Source: an uncultured Planctomycetaceae bacterium
GTDB taxonomy: Bacteria > Planctomycetota > Planctomycetia > Pirellulales > Pirellulaceae
NCBI GenBank assembly: GCA_937862885.1
Contig: CALMEE010000042.1
Coordinates: 1-55,688 of the forward strand
Direction of reading: 5' to 3'
Length of the DNA: 55,688 nt
The first letter of the stretch is position 1; each line of letters opens with the position of its first letter. This document shows positions 16,739 to 26,151 of the stretch, one piece after another. Below the pieces are notes generated by a model that worked only from the letters and a program-made list of their open reading frames with translations, did not search any database and was not told the origin of the DNA. The position numbers were made by a program, and so were the translations under genes.

Positions 16739-18046
16739 CTACTCATCAAACCGCAGAACAAATAAGCCATTCTGACGGTCGCTAACGATAATATTCCCTG
16801 ATGGGAAATACGGATAGACCGACCATGCACCGTTGAAGGAAACGGCGTTATCAGCCGGGTAGGTATCAAAGAAACCCACTTCCTCCAAATTTTGACGAAT
16901 CGGGTTCGTTTGGCCTAGGATTCGCAAACCGCTGGTGTAATTAGCTTGGTAAATGTATTTTCCTTTGACGTAAAGATTGTGATCGATTGTTCGCTCCGTG
17001 CCTTCCGAAAATCCTAAATACAAAGGACTCGACAATTTTCTCACCAACCAAATGTGGGTTCTGGTATTCGTGGTCGGGATGCTTGTTTCATCCAACTCAT
17101 CATTCACGTAAAAAAACAAATGATCTTCGCTGAGCCACCCCTGATGCGTGTAGGCAGCTTGCGGATAACCGGTGCGCGAAATCATAACCGGGTTCGTTTT
17201 GTCGGTCACGTCAACTATCGTCAACGTGTCTTCGTTACAACAGAAGGCAATTTCGCGTCCCTTGAATTGCGAAGGTGTTCCGCCTGGAAAGTATCCGTTA
17301 TAGTCAGTGTCTGGACCACTATAAGTGACGACTTGTGTGTCGTGCACGTAGCCGTCTTCGCTGAACACACCAGCCAATTCCGGCATCGCACCTTTTTTAA
17401 GATCCAACATGATCAGGCCGCCCGCTGACGCCAAACTTGGTGAGCCAATCACATAGGCATAACCGGTTTTCTCATTGATGGCGATGTTGTGAGCTCGTCC
17501 AATTCCCGTAAATCGTGCCGTTGCCGTGAGCGTTGCCGGAGGATTGCGAACAGTGAGTAGTTGTTTCAGATTGAAAACTTGGACGCCGTGGTTCGAGTTT
17601 GCACTTCCATCCGCAACGATATAAGCTCGGCTATTGTATACCTTAATGTCGCGCCATGCTGCGTTTCCGTGTGCCGTAGGCAGCGTCCCCAAATAAATGG
17701 GCTGGGTCGGGTTGGTGATCTCGACAAACGCAGTGCCATTGGTCAGGCCAAAAATTGCGAATTCACGACCGGTCGCTGAATCGGTCCATCCCCAACAGTC
17801 GTTCCCCAACACGTTTCCCTGAGTCACTCCCATTTGCGAAAGTGCCAGCCGCGACAAAAACGTCACGTTATGGGACTCAAATTTCATGGGACCCGCGGGC
17901 CCAGCGGGAGCTGCATTCTCTGGACTGTTGCAGCCGCATTGGCATGCGCTTCCACATCCTTCGTCATTGCAGCATTGTGCAAACACCGATAAAGGACCAC
18001 TGCCAACAATCGCAAACAACAAGCAAATTTTTGAAATCCAACGCAT
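16739..18046 (-). CDS. Exported choice-of-anchor B/LVIVD-type beta-propeller protein
   Basis: The 435-residue product has a signal peptide (MRWISKICLLFAIVGSGPLS..FAQ), then a short Cys-rich stretch (CCNDEGCGSACQCGC), then a propeller of LVIVD-like repeats. Examples are AFVEITNPTQPIYLGTLPT, HGVQVFNLKQLL, LTIVDVTDKTNPVMISRTGY and GLRILGQTNPI. Together with WRDIKVYNSRAYIVAD and DGYVHDTQVV, this matches the choice-of-anchor B family of secreted proteins of unknown function. The frame is open for another 59 codons upstream, but the ATG at 18046 has a strong AGAGGGG ribosome site 4 bases before it and starts a clean signal peptide. It is divergent from the M50 protein gene. The Cys cluster near the mature N terminus may be a crosslink or metal site. 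Confidence 0.88.
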   Translation of the reverse strand: MRWISKICLLFAIVGSGPLSVFAQCCNDEGCGSACQCGCNSPENAAPAGPAGPMKFESHNVTFLSRLALSQMGVTQGNVLGNDCWGWTDSATGREFAIFGLTNGTAFVEITNPTQPIYLGTLPTAHGNAAWRDIKVYNSRAYIVADGSANSNHGVQVFNLKQLLTVRNPPATLTATARFTGIGRAHNIAINEKTGYAYVIGSPSLASAGGLIMLDLKKGAMPELAGVFSEDGYVHDTQVVTYSGPDTDYNGYFPGGTPSQFKGREIAFCCNEDTLTIVDVTDKTNPVMISRTGYPQAAYTHQGWLSEDHLFFYVNDELDETSIPTTNTRTHIWLVRKLSSPLYLGFSEGTERTIDHNLYVKGKYIYQANYTSGLRILGQTNPIRQNLEEVGFFDTYPADNAVSFNGAWSVYPYFPSGNIIVSDRQNGLFVLRFDE

Positions 18047-18359
18047 TGTCCCCTCTTCTCCACCAATAGACCAAAAATTGATAGGTTCATTTGTTCGTTT
18101 GCTTGTATTCTTGCAGCAAGTCCAGCATTTCTCAAGCCAGCATTTCAGTTCAATCGCGTGAAATTCGCTATTTAATCTCGGCATGCAGTGGCCTGATTGA
18201 AATCCAACCGTGTCGTCCCCCATTTTTCTTCAATTGGCACTTTCACTCGAGGCGATTGCGGCTGGGTCAGTTGCTGTTGTTGATTTCTCCCACTTTTTGT
18301 ATACCTGTCGCTCATTTTGTTCCCACAAGTGGCGTTACCTTTCCAACTTAGTTGCACGG

Positions 18360-20606
18360 ATGCTAGGGAAGAACAAATCAACCAACAGTTTGATTGCCAG
18401 TTCAAGCCGCCCGCTTCGTTTGCGGATGAGGCCTGACCTGGAATTTACCCAGCAGTCGTACCAAGGGCGGTGCTACTGGGTCGCGAAGGACCCGGTGACG
18501 CTTCGGTATTTTCGATTCGAAGAAGAAGAGTATCGACTGTTGAATTTATTGGACGGAGTCCGCAGCGCAGATTCGATCCAAAAAGAGTTCGAGGCCGAAT
18601 TCGCACCCCAGAGGCTAACCTACAGCGAACTATTCCAGTTCATCGGCATGCTTTTTCGACAGTCTCTGTTGATATCCAATGCGACCGGCCAGGGTCGCGA
18701 GTTGCATTTTCGAGGTCACGAAAATCGCAAAAAAAAGTTCCGTGCATCGCTTGGAAGTATTTTGTCGCTACGTTTACGAGGCTTTGACCCGGGTGCAACA
18801 CTAAGAATTCTGGACCGCTGGTTCGGATGGTTCTTCAGTCTTCCAGTGGCATGTTTTTGCATTGCCTTGATGCTTGCGGCGCTCGGCTTGATCTTTTCGC
18901 AGTTTGAGCATTTTATGGCCAAACTCCCTGAGATGCAGTCGTTTTTTCATTCGAAGAACTGGATATGGCTGAGCCTCGTCTTGGTCGTCACCAAAGTATT
19001 GCATGAGTTGGGACATGGCTTGAGTTGCCAGCGACTTGGCGGACAATGCCACGAAATGGGAATCATGTTTTTGGTCTTGATGCCTTGTTTGTACTGCAAT
19101 GTGAGTGATTCCTGGATGTTAAATAATAAATGGCGACGTATAGGAATTGCCATTGCAGGCATCTATGTGGAGTTGACGTTAGCGGCCGTGGCGACCTTCG
19201 TCTGGTGGTTCAGTCAGCCCGGCCTAATTAACCAGTTAGCGTTAAACGTAATGTTCGTCTGTTCGGTCAGCACGATTCTGTTCAACGCCAACCCGCTGAT
19301 GCGCTTTGACGGCTATTACATCTTGTCGGATTTGATTGAAGTCCCAAACCTTCGTCAAAAGGCGACAAATGTAATGCAGCGATTTTTTAAAGAGGTCTGC
19401 TTAGGCTTGCCTGCCGTTGAGGATCCGTTTTTGCCCAGTCGAAACCGATGGCTGTTTGCGATCTATTGCATTGCGGCGTTGGCCTATCGTTGGGTTCTAA
19501 CATTTACGATTTTCTGGTTTTTGTACAACTTGTTGGAACCTTACGGGTTCAAACTCGTCGGCCAAATTTTGGCCATTTTCGTTTTGTACGGCCTGTTCGT
19601 GCTACCGTTGATTCAGATCTATCGTTTCTTTTCAATTCCTGGGAGAGTTCAAGCCGTGAAGCCGACCCGCTTTGCCATTTCGGTCGCCGTAGTCGCTGTA
19701 TTGATTGTGGGAATCACGTTGATCCCATTGCCGCACCGCGTCACCTGCGAATTTTACCTCGAGCCAGCCGAGACCAATCGCGTCTATATTGAAGTGCCTG
19801 GTGCCTTAGCTGAAATTGGAGTCGAAAAACATCAGCAGGTGAAATCTGGTCAGGTAATCGCTCGCCTAGTCAATCATGCATACGATCAAAACGTCGAACG
19901 ACTGTATGCTGAAGTCGCGAAAGCCCAAGCGCGTGAATACTTCGCGAGAACCAGGGCAGGCATTGATCCCTCGGTCGAATTCGAATTGGCCTCAATTAAG
20001 TCGTTGATTCAATCCAACTACGACCAATATTTGCATGCCTCTGACGAGCGAAAGCGGCTCGAAGTAACGGCTCCGGCCTCCGGCATTTTCTACCCTCCTG
20101 CGTTCGTCCCTAAACCAAAAGAAGATGATGGTCGGTTGAAGGGATGGTGGGGTAACGTCCTCGATTCCGCAAACTTAGGTGCGTGGCTTGAGACGGGCAC
20201 GCAACTGGGCGAGATCGTCAGCAATACCGAACAGCTTGAAGCCATCTTAGCAATCAATCAAGCAGACGTCGAATTCATTCGCAAGGGTCAACGAGTCGAT
20301 TTATGGTGTCGGCAACATCCGCAACGCTTCTACCCCTCGTCCATCGAGCAAATATCCCCAAGCAAGATGCGCCAGATCCCTAGAGCTATGGCCGCTGACT
20401 TCGGTGGCACCATCCATGCCAAAACGACGGCGAACAACACACTGCAACCAGTCGAAACCATCTATCAAGTCAGCGTGATTGTGCACAACGATGACGACTT
20501 GTTGCTTCCAGGCTCCACCGGAGTAGCTCGAATTCATGCGGGTTATTCAACAATTGGTCAGAGACTTTGGCGTTTAGTATTGAAAACGTTTCGCTTTGAT
20601 CTTTAA
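18360..20606 (+). CDS. M50-type peptide metalloprotease fused to HlyD-like domain (YydH-like)
   Basis: This protein of about 748 residues has three parts. Residues about 20-115 (YFRFEEEEYRLLNLLDG onward) resemble a PqqD-like peptide-recognition domain. Residues about 150-460 form a multi-helix site-2-protease-like membrane domain with HELGH (H215, E216, H219) and NPLMRFDGYY as the third zinc-ligand region. The C-terminal part (about 490-748) is a membrane-fusion/biotinyl-lipoyl domain with a helical hairpin, as in HlyD (VPGALAEIGVEKHQQVKSGQVIARL). Such proteins (YydH-like) process or export peptides. The start at 18360 fits the family N terminus; the same frame is open back to 18210. A separate HlyD or ABC partner is not present next to it. 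Confidence 0.82.
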   Translation: MLGKNKSTNSLIASSSRPLRLRMRPDLEFTQQSYQGRCYWVAKDPVTLRYFRFEEEEYRLLNLLDGVRSADSIQKEFEAEFAPQRLTYSELFQFIGMLFRQSLLISNATGQGRELHFRGHENRKKKFRASLGSILSLRLRGFDPGATLRILDRWFGWFFSLPVACFCIALMLAALGLIFSQFEHFMAKLPEMQSFFHSKNWIWLSLVLVVTKVLHELGHGLSCQRLGGQCHEMGIMFLVLMPCLYCNVSDSWMLNNKWRRIGIAIAGIYVELTLAAVATFVWWFSQPGLINQLALNVMFVCSVSTILFNANPLMRFDGYYILSDLIEVPNLRQKATNVMQRFFKEVCLGLPAVEDPFLPSRNRWLFAIYCIAALAYRWVLTFTIFWFLYNLLEPYGFKLVGQILAIFVLYGLFVLPLIQIYRFFSIPGRVQAVKPTRFAISVAVVAVLIVGITLIPLPHRVTCEFYLEPAETNRVYIEVPGALAEIGVEKHQQVKSGQVIARLVNHAYDQNVERLYAEVAKAQAREYFARTRAGIDPSVEFELASIKSLIQSNYDQYLHASDERKRLEVTAPASGIFYPPAFVPKPKEDDGRLKGWWGNVLDSANLGAWLETGTQLGEIVSNTEQLEAILAINQADVEFIRKGQRVDLWCRQHPQRFYPSSIEQISPSKMRQIPRAMAADFGGTIHAKTTANNTLQPVETIYQVSVIVHNDDDLLLPGSTGVARIHAGYSTIGQRLWRLVLKTFRFDL

Positions 20607-20768
20607 ACGGCTCGCATTCCGTGACCTTGGTTGCCAAATATTCTTGACTTTTGACGCGGCCACGATTGCAAGATTGCGGTCAAGGTCATTAGAATGCACA
20701 ACCTAACGTCTCGGACGTTGTGTCCACCCTATTTACCGCTACGTTCTTTAGTTGGAGGGATTTTCCAA

Positions 20769-21029
20769 ATGTCATTCATTTTGTCTGCGATCCTCATGTT
20801 GGCTGGATTGGTTTCACTAGTCTGTTGGATTCTAACCATTGTCACTGCCTTTAAACATAATGAGACACTACTCGGCATTTTGTCAATTTGCGGTATTGTT
20901 GGCTTTATTATTGGCTGGATAAAACACAAAGAATGGAACCATAAACAAGTCATGTTGATCTGGTCGGTTGCATTCGCCGCCACAATCATATTTCAAGTTA
21001 TCTTGACTGTTTTGCAGTTCGGCAACTAA
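20769..21029 (+). CDS. Small three-helix membrane protein
   Basis: The 86-residue product has three hydrophobic segments (residues about 2-27, 33-50 and 62-84), separated by short polar turns such as KHNET and KHKEWNHKQ. A strong GGAGGG ribosome site 9 bases before the ATG at 20769 decides the start over an upstream in-frame ATG at 20694. I recognise no named family. It looks like a small inner-membrane protein. It follows the M50/HlyD gene by 162 bases on the same strand, so it could share a transcript. Confidence 0.7.
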   Translation: MSFILSAILMLAGLVSLVCWILTIVTAFKHNETLLGILSICGIVGFIIGWIKHKEWNHKQVMLIWSVAFAATIIFQVILTVLQFGN

Positions 21030-21204
21030 ACGGTGCCGAAGCATCGCAAACCACGCAATTTTGGTCATCACGTGGCATGAGGCTGAATTTATTCGTGGAC
21101 GGTCTTAAACACTTGATCTAACAGAAACCATTGTTCGTGAACGATTCTACAGTGGCCTTTCGCAAACCTACTGAAAACTCATTTAAGGCAGCCAAGAAGT
21201 AGAA

Positions 21205-21235
21205 ATTGCCTTCCACCGTTCGGGTGAAAGGCAAT
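21205..21235. terminator. Convergent hairpin terminator candidate
   Basis: ATTGCCTT pairs with AAGGCAAT. After one mismatch, CACC pairs with GGTG around a GTTCG loop. It sits between the ends of two convergent genes. There is only a weak T-rich tail on the minus strand, so it may act in both directions or need help. Confidence 0.5.
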
Positions 21236-21315
21236 CGAGGTCCCTATTTCACTGCAGATATAATGATCGAGTCGCGGCTTATTTCCGTTGAGATGTTCGC
21301 GTCCGACCCACGCGG

Positions 21316-22284
21316 TTATTCGTTTAATGAACGCCAACCATGATTTACGCTGGGTTGACTTTGTCTCGACTCACGCAAGATCTCGCCATCGAACGTATAG
21401 GTTTGTGTGCTGGCCGTTCTAACTGGAGTGTACGCAAAACGTTCCACGGCCGGTGACGATTGTTCTCCAATCCACGCTGTTTTTGCTCCATCATCAAATA
21501 ACTGTGGTGGGTTTACGGGTGTGTTCTGGGATGGCATTTGGATCGAACGCAAGTTCGAATCGCTAGGCCAGACTTGCTGATTTGATTCCACATTCAACCT
21601 AGTACTAGATCCACTCGTCGTCGATGGATTGGTTTCAATGATAATCGGACGTTGGTTCAATTGTGGTTGCGTATCGGCTGGCAAAACCGATTGCGTGGTC
21701 GGAGAAACGATGTAATTGCCTTGAGTATCCAGCCCACCTGGAATTGTCGCAGGCGTTACTTGGTAGGGAAGTTGTTGCTGGGAAATCGCGGGTACACCAC
21801 AGCTATCACATCCCGTCGGCATACTCGGCATGATTGGAGTCTGAGGCATTTGAGACGTGTAGGTGACTGGCACTTGGTAAGCTTGTTGTGAATAAACCGG
21901 ACGGTGGGTTATGTAGGGAACTTGCTTTTGCCGGTACGTATACGTCGTGCAAGGTCGCATGCAAGTTACGGTACAACCGGTGCATGGATCAACGCTTGTT
22001 TGCTGATTATAGGTCGTCACCGGAACCGCTTCCCAAGTCGTGCGGTAAGCGGTCACAGGTACGTAATTAACAACTGTTCGATAACAAGTCTGCATGCAAG
22101 TCGTTTGGCAAACTGCCTGAGGCGTCGCACACACAGGCTGTACCGGTTGCCGACAAGCGCACCGCCTTCGCAGCCAATCAAGGAGCGGGCCTGCGTCAGC
22201 CACATTCGGCACCTGCCACGCCATGAGAGTCGCGAGGGCAATTAATGCTTTTGCTCGAAAATTGTTTCCAAATAAGTTCGACAT
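21316..22284 (-). CDS. Secreted Cys/Tyr/Pro-rich protein (planctomycete type)
   Basis: The 322-residue product has a signal peptide (residues about 1-31, ending NVADA). A Cys-rich first half has many CxxC-like pairs (RRRCACRQPVQPVC, CQTTCMQTC, PCTGCTVTC). Interleaved VVNYVPVTAYRTTWEAVPVT and QVPYITHRPVY segments repeat a Tyr/Pro/Val pattern. The second half is Ser/Asn/Gln-rich and probably disordered. Proteins with these VPVT/YRT repeats recur in planctomycete genomes and may be cell-wall or surface proteins crosslinked by disulfides; no function is known. It is transcribed alone. A short palindrome (GTAACCCTAGGTTAC) lies about 210 bases before the start. Confidence 0.75.
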   Translation of the reverse strand: MSNLFGNNFRAKALIALATLMAWQVPNVADAGPLLDWLRRRCACRQPVQPVCATPQAVCQTTCMQTCYRTVVNYVPVTAYRTTWEAVPVTTYNQQTSVDPCTGCTVTCMRPCTTYTYRQKQVPYITHRPVYSQQAYQVPVTYTSQMPQTPIMPSMPTGCDSCGVPAISQQQLPYQVTPATIPGGLDTQGNYIVSPTTQSVLPADTQPQLNQRPIIIETNPSTTSGSSTRLNVESNQQVWPSDSNLRSIQMPSQNTPVNPPQLFDDGAKTAWIGEQSSPAVERFAYTPVRTASTQTYTFDGEILRESRQSQPSVNHGWRSLNE

Positions 22285-23408
22285 CGATTCGTCTCCAGGT
22301 AGGGAGAAAATAGGGGTAGCTCAAAAATTCAAACGGTGTTGAAAAGTCTTTTTTCGCACAACCTGGGAACGTCAATACTCCCACGGTCAACCAGTGTTCG
22401 TATGGTGACCCAACGAGGCAAATTGTAGGCGCGCAAAATTGATCCGCAACTAAATTGTTCGTTTGATCATTCGCCAGCAGTACCAAGGCTGCATGGTAAC
22501 CCTAGGTTACGCCTAGACATAATCGCCCATCAAAAATTCTGCTATCATGCAAAATCCTGCTAGACAATCCGCATTCCATGGTCCGTTCTGACACTCGTTC
22601 ATACACACTTGGGCTTGAGGCGAATTTCTCCACCCCGCGGCAATGAAAGGTAGGTCAAGTTCGTTGCCATGAGAAGATTTATTTGCTCAAAACGTAGAGA
22701 AATTCCCGCACGCAATGCAGTTTATATTGATCGTAGATCTTAGGAAACATAGGGACTTAAGTCTGTTTTCAGTCTAGATCAAAATTTCTGATTCATCGAA
22801 GACGAATTTGCGGGTCGTGCCGATCGCAATAAGTAGCTGTTGGCAATCGGTCCTCGTAGCGACACGTGGCTCGTATGACTTAAACGGCAGATCTTGCCAT
22901 GGGTCTTGCCAAACATGTTGCATCGAACGATTTCCGAACCCAAAACCAAGTCGCTGCCGATGGCAGGCCCACAATCCATGTCAACGATTAATTCAACATT
23001 TTTTGGGGTCACCAAGAGCTGACGATATTTCGTACGGGGTCGAATACCGAGGACTTACACAAGATTCCACCGTCCGCAATATTCCTGACAGCGTTTTCGC
23101 ATGTCACTGGGTACCCAAAGCCGATTCCCAAGGTAAAATTTGAATTTCCACATCGCGATTTTATTCGGCATGCCTCGCCTCGCCGCCGCTTGAATCTGAT
23201 TCGATTGATCGAAACTGACGCTACAAATCCGCGTAATCGTTTGAAACCGGTTTAGCGTTTAACAATGGCGAGCAGGGTTGAAACTGCGAAAGACACGTGT
23301 GTCGAATGCACTTATCCCGCTTGGGAAGATGAGCACGCTGGGGATGTTGGACGCTGAGGCAAACCTGGCTTAATGAAAGAAACGAATTCACAATAGAGGA
23401 CGCTTGGA
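22285..23408. other. Long gap upstream of tmk
   Basis: About 1.1 kb lies between the divergent Cys-rich protein gene and tmk. The palindrome GTAACCCTAGGTTAC at 22495-22509 could be an operator. Short frames (for example 22808-23143, +) show no family motif and no ribosome site. I call no gene in it. Confidence 0.4.
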
Positions 23409-24017
23409 TTGTTAATTGTTTTCGAAGGGGCGGACGGTTGCGGCAAGTCGACCCAAATCAAGTTGTGCCGTGATTGGATGATCGAGCGAGGCATTGACGT
23501 TGTAGTCTGCCGCGATCCGGGTTCAACGCCCCTTGGCGAACGAGTTCGCGACCTGCTTTTGAACCATGACAGTTGCGACATCGGACATCGTGCTGAAATG
23601 TTGCTGTTCATGACGGCCCGCGCGCAACTGGTTGAAGAGATCATTCGTCCCAATTTGACCGCCGGGAAGATTGTGCTGTGTGATCGCTTTTATTTGTCGA
23701 CCGTCGTGTATCAGGGTTACGCCGGTGAAATTCCTATTTCGGAGATCTATCAGATTGCTGAAATTGCGACCAATGCATTGAAACCAGAGTTGACTTTGAT
23801 CTTTGACTTAGATGTAAATACGGCCCTGCAACGCGTTGGCGCACAACGAGATCGGCTTGAATCTCGCGGCCCAGCGTACTTCGAAAAGGTACGTGAAGGC
23901 TTTTTGGCCGAAGCAAAGAACAACCCAGGGCAAACTTTGGTCCTCGATGCTAGGCCTGCGGCTGCTGAGGTTCATGCACAGGTGAAGCACAAGATAGCGG
24001 AGATACTTGGTAGGTGA
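23409..24017 (+). CDS. tmk: Thymidylate kinase
   Basis: The 202-residue enzyme phosphorylates dTMP to dTDP using ATP, in the cytoplasm. The P-loop is EGADGCGKST (residues 6-15). RDPGSTPLGERVRDLLL is the DR/dTMP-binding segment. LCDRFYLSTVVYQGYAG carries the DRF/Y motif, and RLESRGPAYFEKVREGF lies in the lid region. The start is TTG at 23409, with AGAGGA 8 bases upstream; there is no ATG nearby that would keep the P-loop. The length is normal. The stop codon lies 8 bases before the holB ATG, so the two genes form the common tmk-holB replication pair. Confidence 0.96.
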   Translation: MLIVFEGADGCGKSTQIKLCRDWMIERGIDVVVCRDPGSTPLGERVRDLLLNHDSCDIGHRAEMLLFMTARAQLVEEIIRPNLTAGKIVLCDRFYLSTVVYQGYAGEIPISEIYQIAEIATNALKPELTLIFDLDVNTALQRVGAQRDRLESRGPAYFEKVREGFLAEAKNNPGQTLVLDARPAAAEVHAQVKHKIAEILGR

Positions 24018-24025
24018 GACAACCC

Positions 24026-25099
24026 ATGTATTGGAAAAACTGCGTTGGATTCGAACAACAAATTGACAAGTTTCGCACGGCCATCCGCGCCAATCGTCTC
24101 GCCAGCACCTACCTATTCGTCGGTCCCAGCGGAATTGGAAAACGACATTTTGCAAAGACACTCGCCAAAGCGCTCCTCTGCAGCCGTAACCCAGAAGCTG
24201 ATTTAATGCCGTGCAATGAGTGCCCCGATTGTGTTCAATTTGACGGTGGTCTACATCCTGATTTGCACGTCGTTTCCAAGCCAGTTGAGAAAGCTTATAT
24301 TCCCGTTGAGTTATTCATCGGCAGCTCATCGAAACGGATGCGTGAAGGATTATGTCATGACTTTTCGCGAAAATCCTATCGCGGCAAGAGAAAAATTGGA
24401 ATCATCGAAGACGCTGACTATTTTAACGATGAAGGAGCCAACGCTATTTTGAAATTGCTGGAAGAGCCGCCGCCGAGATCGCTGTTGATGCTGCTCGGCA
24501 CAAGCGCCACACGGCAACTGCCCACGATTCGCTCGCGCAGCCAAATCATCACCTTTCGCCCCTTGCTGCCGGAACAAATCGAACAGATCGTCAACCTGCC
24601 TCATGTTGTCCAGAAGTTAATCGAATCAGGACTGATCGACAATGAACAGGCGCTCAACGAGATCGACGTGCGGCCTCTTGCCAGGATGGCTCACGGCAAC
24701 ATGGAAAACGTGATTCAGTTGCTGGATCCGGCGGTACGCGAGTTCCACGAACAATTCGTAACGCAATTAAGTTCCTTCGATCCTTCACAGGACGATTTTA
24801 CTAAGACCACTGAGTCGTTTATCGACGAAGTTGGGAAGGAAAACGCACTGCGGCGTCTACGCTTTTCCAACTTGTGCGATACCGCGATCAATTTTTATCG
24901 CGGCAAGATGTTAGAGTGTGCGACCAACGACGCGGATCTGGCGGTCCGCTTTGCTGATTGCATTGAACGCTGCATGGAAGCGCAGAGTCACGCCGCAGCG
25001 AACATGAATCTCGCCAATCTAATTGAAATATGGCTCGTAGACTTAGGCAAGATTTCGCGTGGAGAAATTACGCGAGGAATCGCGAAGATCGGTGTGTAG
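24026..25099 (+). CDS. holB: DNA polymerase III delta-prime subunit
   Basis: The 357-residue AAA+ protein is the delta-prime part of the clamp loader, which opens the sliding clamp with delta and tau/gamma. It has a P-loop-like GPSGIGKR (33-40), a Cys cluster (CSRN...CNECPDC) for zinc, IGIIEDADYFNDEGANAILKLLEEPP as the DEXX-like segment with its conserved tail, and TIRSRSQIITF as the SRC-like sensor. The C-terminal helical collar follows. The ATG at 24026 is preceded by AGGTGAG at 7 bases; a GTG at 24014 overlapping the tmk stop is a less likely start. It is translated from the same transcript as tmk. Confidence 0.93.
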   Translation: MYWKNCVGFEQQIDKFRTAIRANRLASTYLFVGPSGIGKRHFAKTLAKALLCSRNPEADLMPCNECPDCVQFDGGLHPDLHVVSKPVEKAYIPVELFIGSSSKRMREGLCHDFSRKSYRGKRKIGIIEDADYFNDEGANAILKLLEEPPPRSLLMLLGTSATRQLPTIRSRSQIITFRPLLPEQIEQIVNLPHVVQKLIESGLIDNEQALNEIDVRPLARMAHGNMENVIQLLDPAVREFHEQFVTQLSSFDPSQDDFTKTTESFIDEVGKENALRRLRFSNLCDTAINFYRGKMLECATNDADLAVRFADCIERCMEAQSHAAANMNLANLIEIWLVDLGKISRGEITRGIAKIGV

Positions 25100-25153
25100 G
25101 CCGCATGGACCACTTTTTCCGCATTGGAATCGCTCGCTGAGCACGGCAATCAC

Positions 25154-25588
25154 TTAGAACGGCCAAACATCATAATTTAGCTGCGCCATGAACCAGCCGG
25201 TAACGATCGCGGCCAACACAATAAACAACAGCGTGAGCGAGTACATACCAATCACGGCGGCATAGTTATAGTTGGTTGAGGTTTTCGCCCCCGTTTCCAG
25301 CCGACGATGATACGGATAATCGCGAAAAAGATTTATGTCATGGTAAACTATGCTGCCGCTTTTCAGCGACTCTTGATTGACCTCTAAGAACTCGTCTCCG
25401 GAATCAAACTCACTTTCTTCCCCGCCAAGATCCTGAGTTTCAATTACGTAAACATCGGTATCGAAGAAACGAAATCGGGTACCGCATTTCGGACATGATG
25501 ACTTCTTCCGATAAACGTCGGTCGGCGCAAACTTCAGTCGCTTATTGCAGTTTGGATTCGGGCAAGTAATGCGAATCATTTCAGGCAT
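25154..25588 (-). CDS. Zinc-ribbon membrane protein of unknown function
   Basis: The 144-residue product starts with a zinc ribbon: CPNPNC and then CPKCGTRFRFF about 20 residues on. A long acidic linker (GGEESEFDSGDEFLE) leads to one C-terminal hydrophobic helix (MYSLTLLFIVLAAIVTGWFMA). The ribbon should be cytoplasmic. The ATG at 25588 follows AAGAG by 7 bases; a TTG 21 bases upstream is the alternative. The first lines resemble MJ0042-type zinc-finger proteins, which are common in planctomycetes. It is convergent with holB and has no partner. Its role is unknown. Confidence 0.7.
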   Translation of the reverse strand: MPEMIRITCPNPNCNKRLKFAPTDVYRKKSSCPKCGTRFRFFDTDVYVIETQDLGGEESEFDSGDEFLEVNQESLKSGSIVYHDINLFRDYPYHRRLETGAKTSTNYNYAAVIGMYSLTLLFIVLAAIVTGWFMAQLNYDVWPF

Positions 25589-26151
25589 AATGCGACTCTT
25601 TTGCAACAAAACCCAAAAACTTTACTTCGAATGATTGTCCGAATAAAATTGGCCAAGTAAAATTATGTACGTCGTCGAAACCGATTAACAACCGCTCAAG
25701 CAAGTACTCAATCGTCCCGTAGCAACGGAAAGCATATTGTACTCTCGGCGCAGCATCATGCGGAGTACAAAAAGCTATTGTTTTTGACACCCACTTGAAA
25801 TCAACTCCGAAGGACATCTTTGATTTATTGGTTGGATGAGGTCGCGGAGGTCCAAATCAACCTTTAATGCAGGTGCATTCGAACGATCGTTACTCAATAG
25901 CAACGCAGAACATGGGCGAGCATCCAGATTGCAAATCCCGTGTTTGAAGATTGGCTCTCTGTTTCGCTCGACCATGAGCGCGGAGAGTGATATAGATCAT
26001 TTTACCAACTGACGCGCCGTTGCAAGCCCGGCAGTTGGAGCGAATTGATTGGGCAGTCTGCACTCGCGAATAATCTTGGTACGCGGCTAGGGCATTGATC
26101 GAGGGCGGTTCCAATATCATTTTTCACTTGATTTCAAGTGGCGGCTGAATA
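25589..26151. other. Divergent intergenic region
   Basis: About 560 bases lie between two divergent zinc-ribbon membrane-protein genes. It must contain both promoters. No hairpin, repeat or small gene was recognised. Confidence 0.4.
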
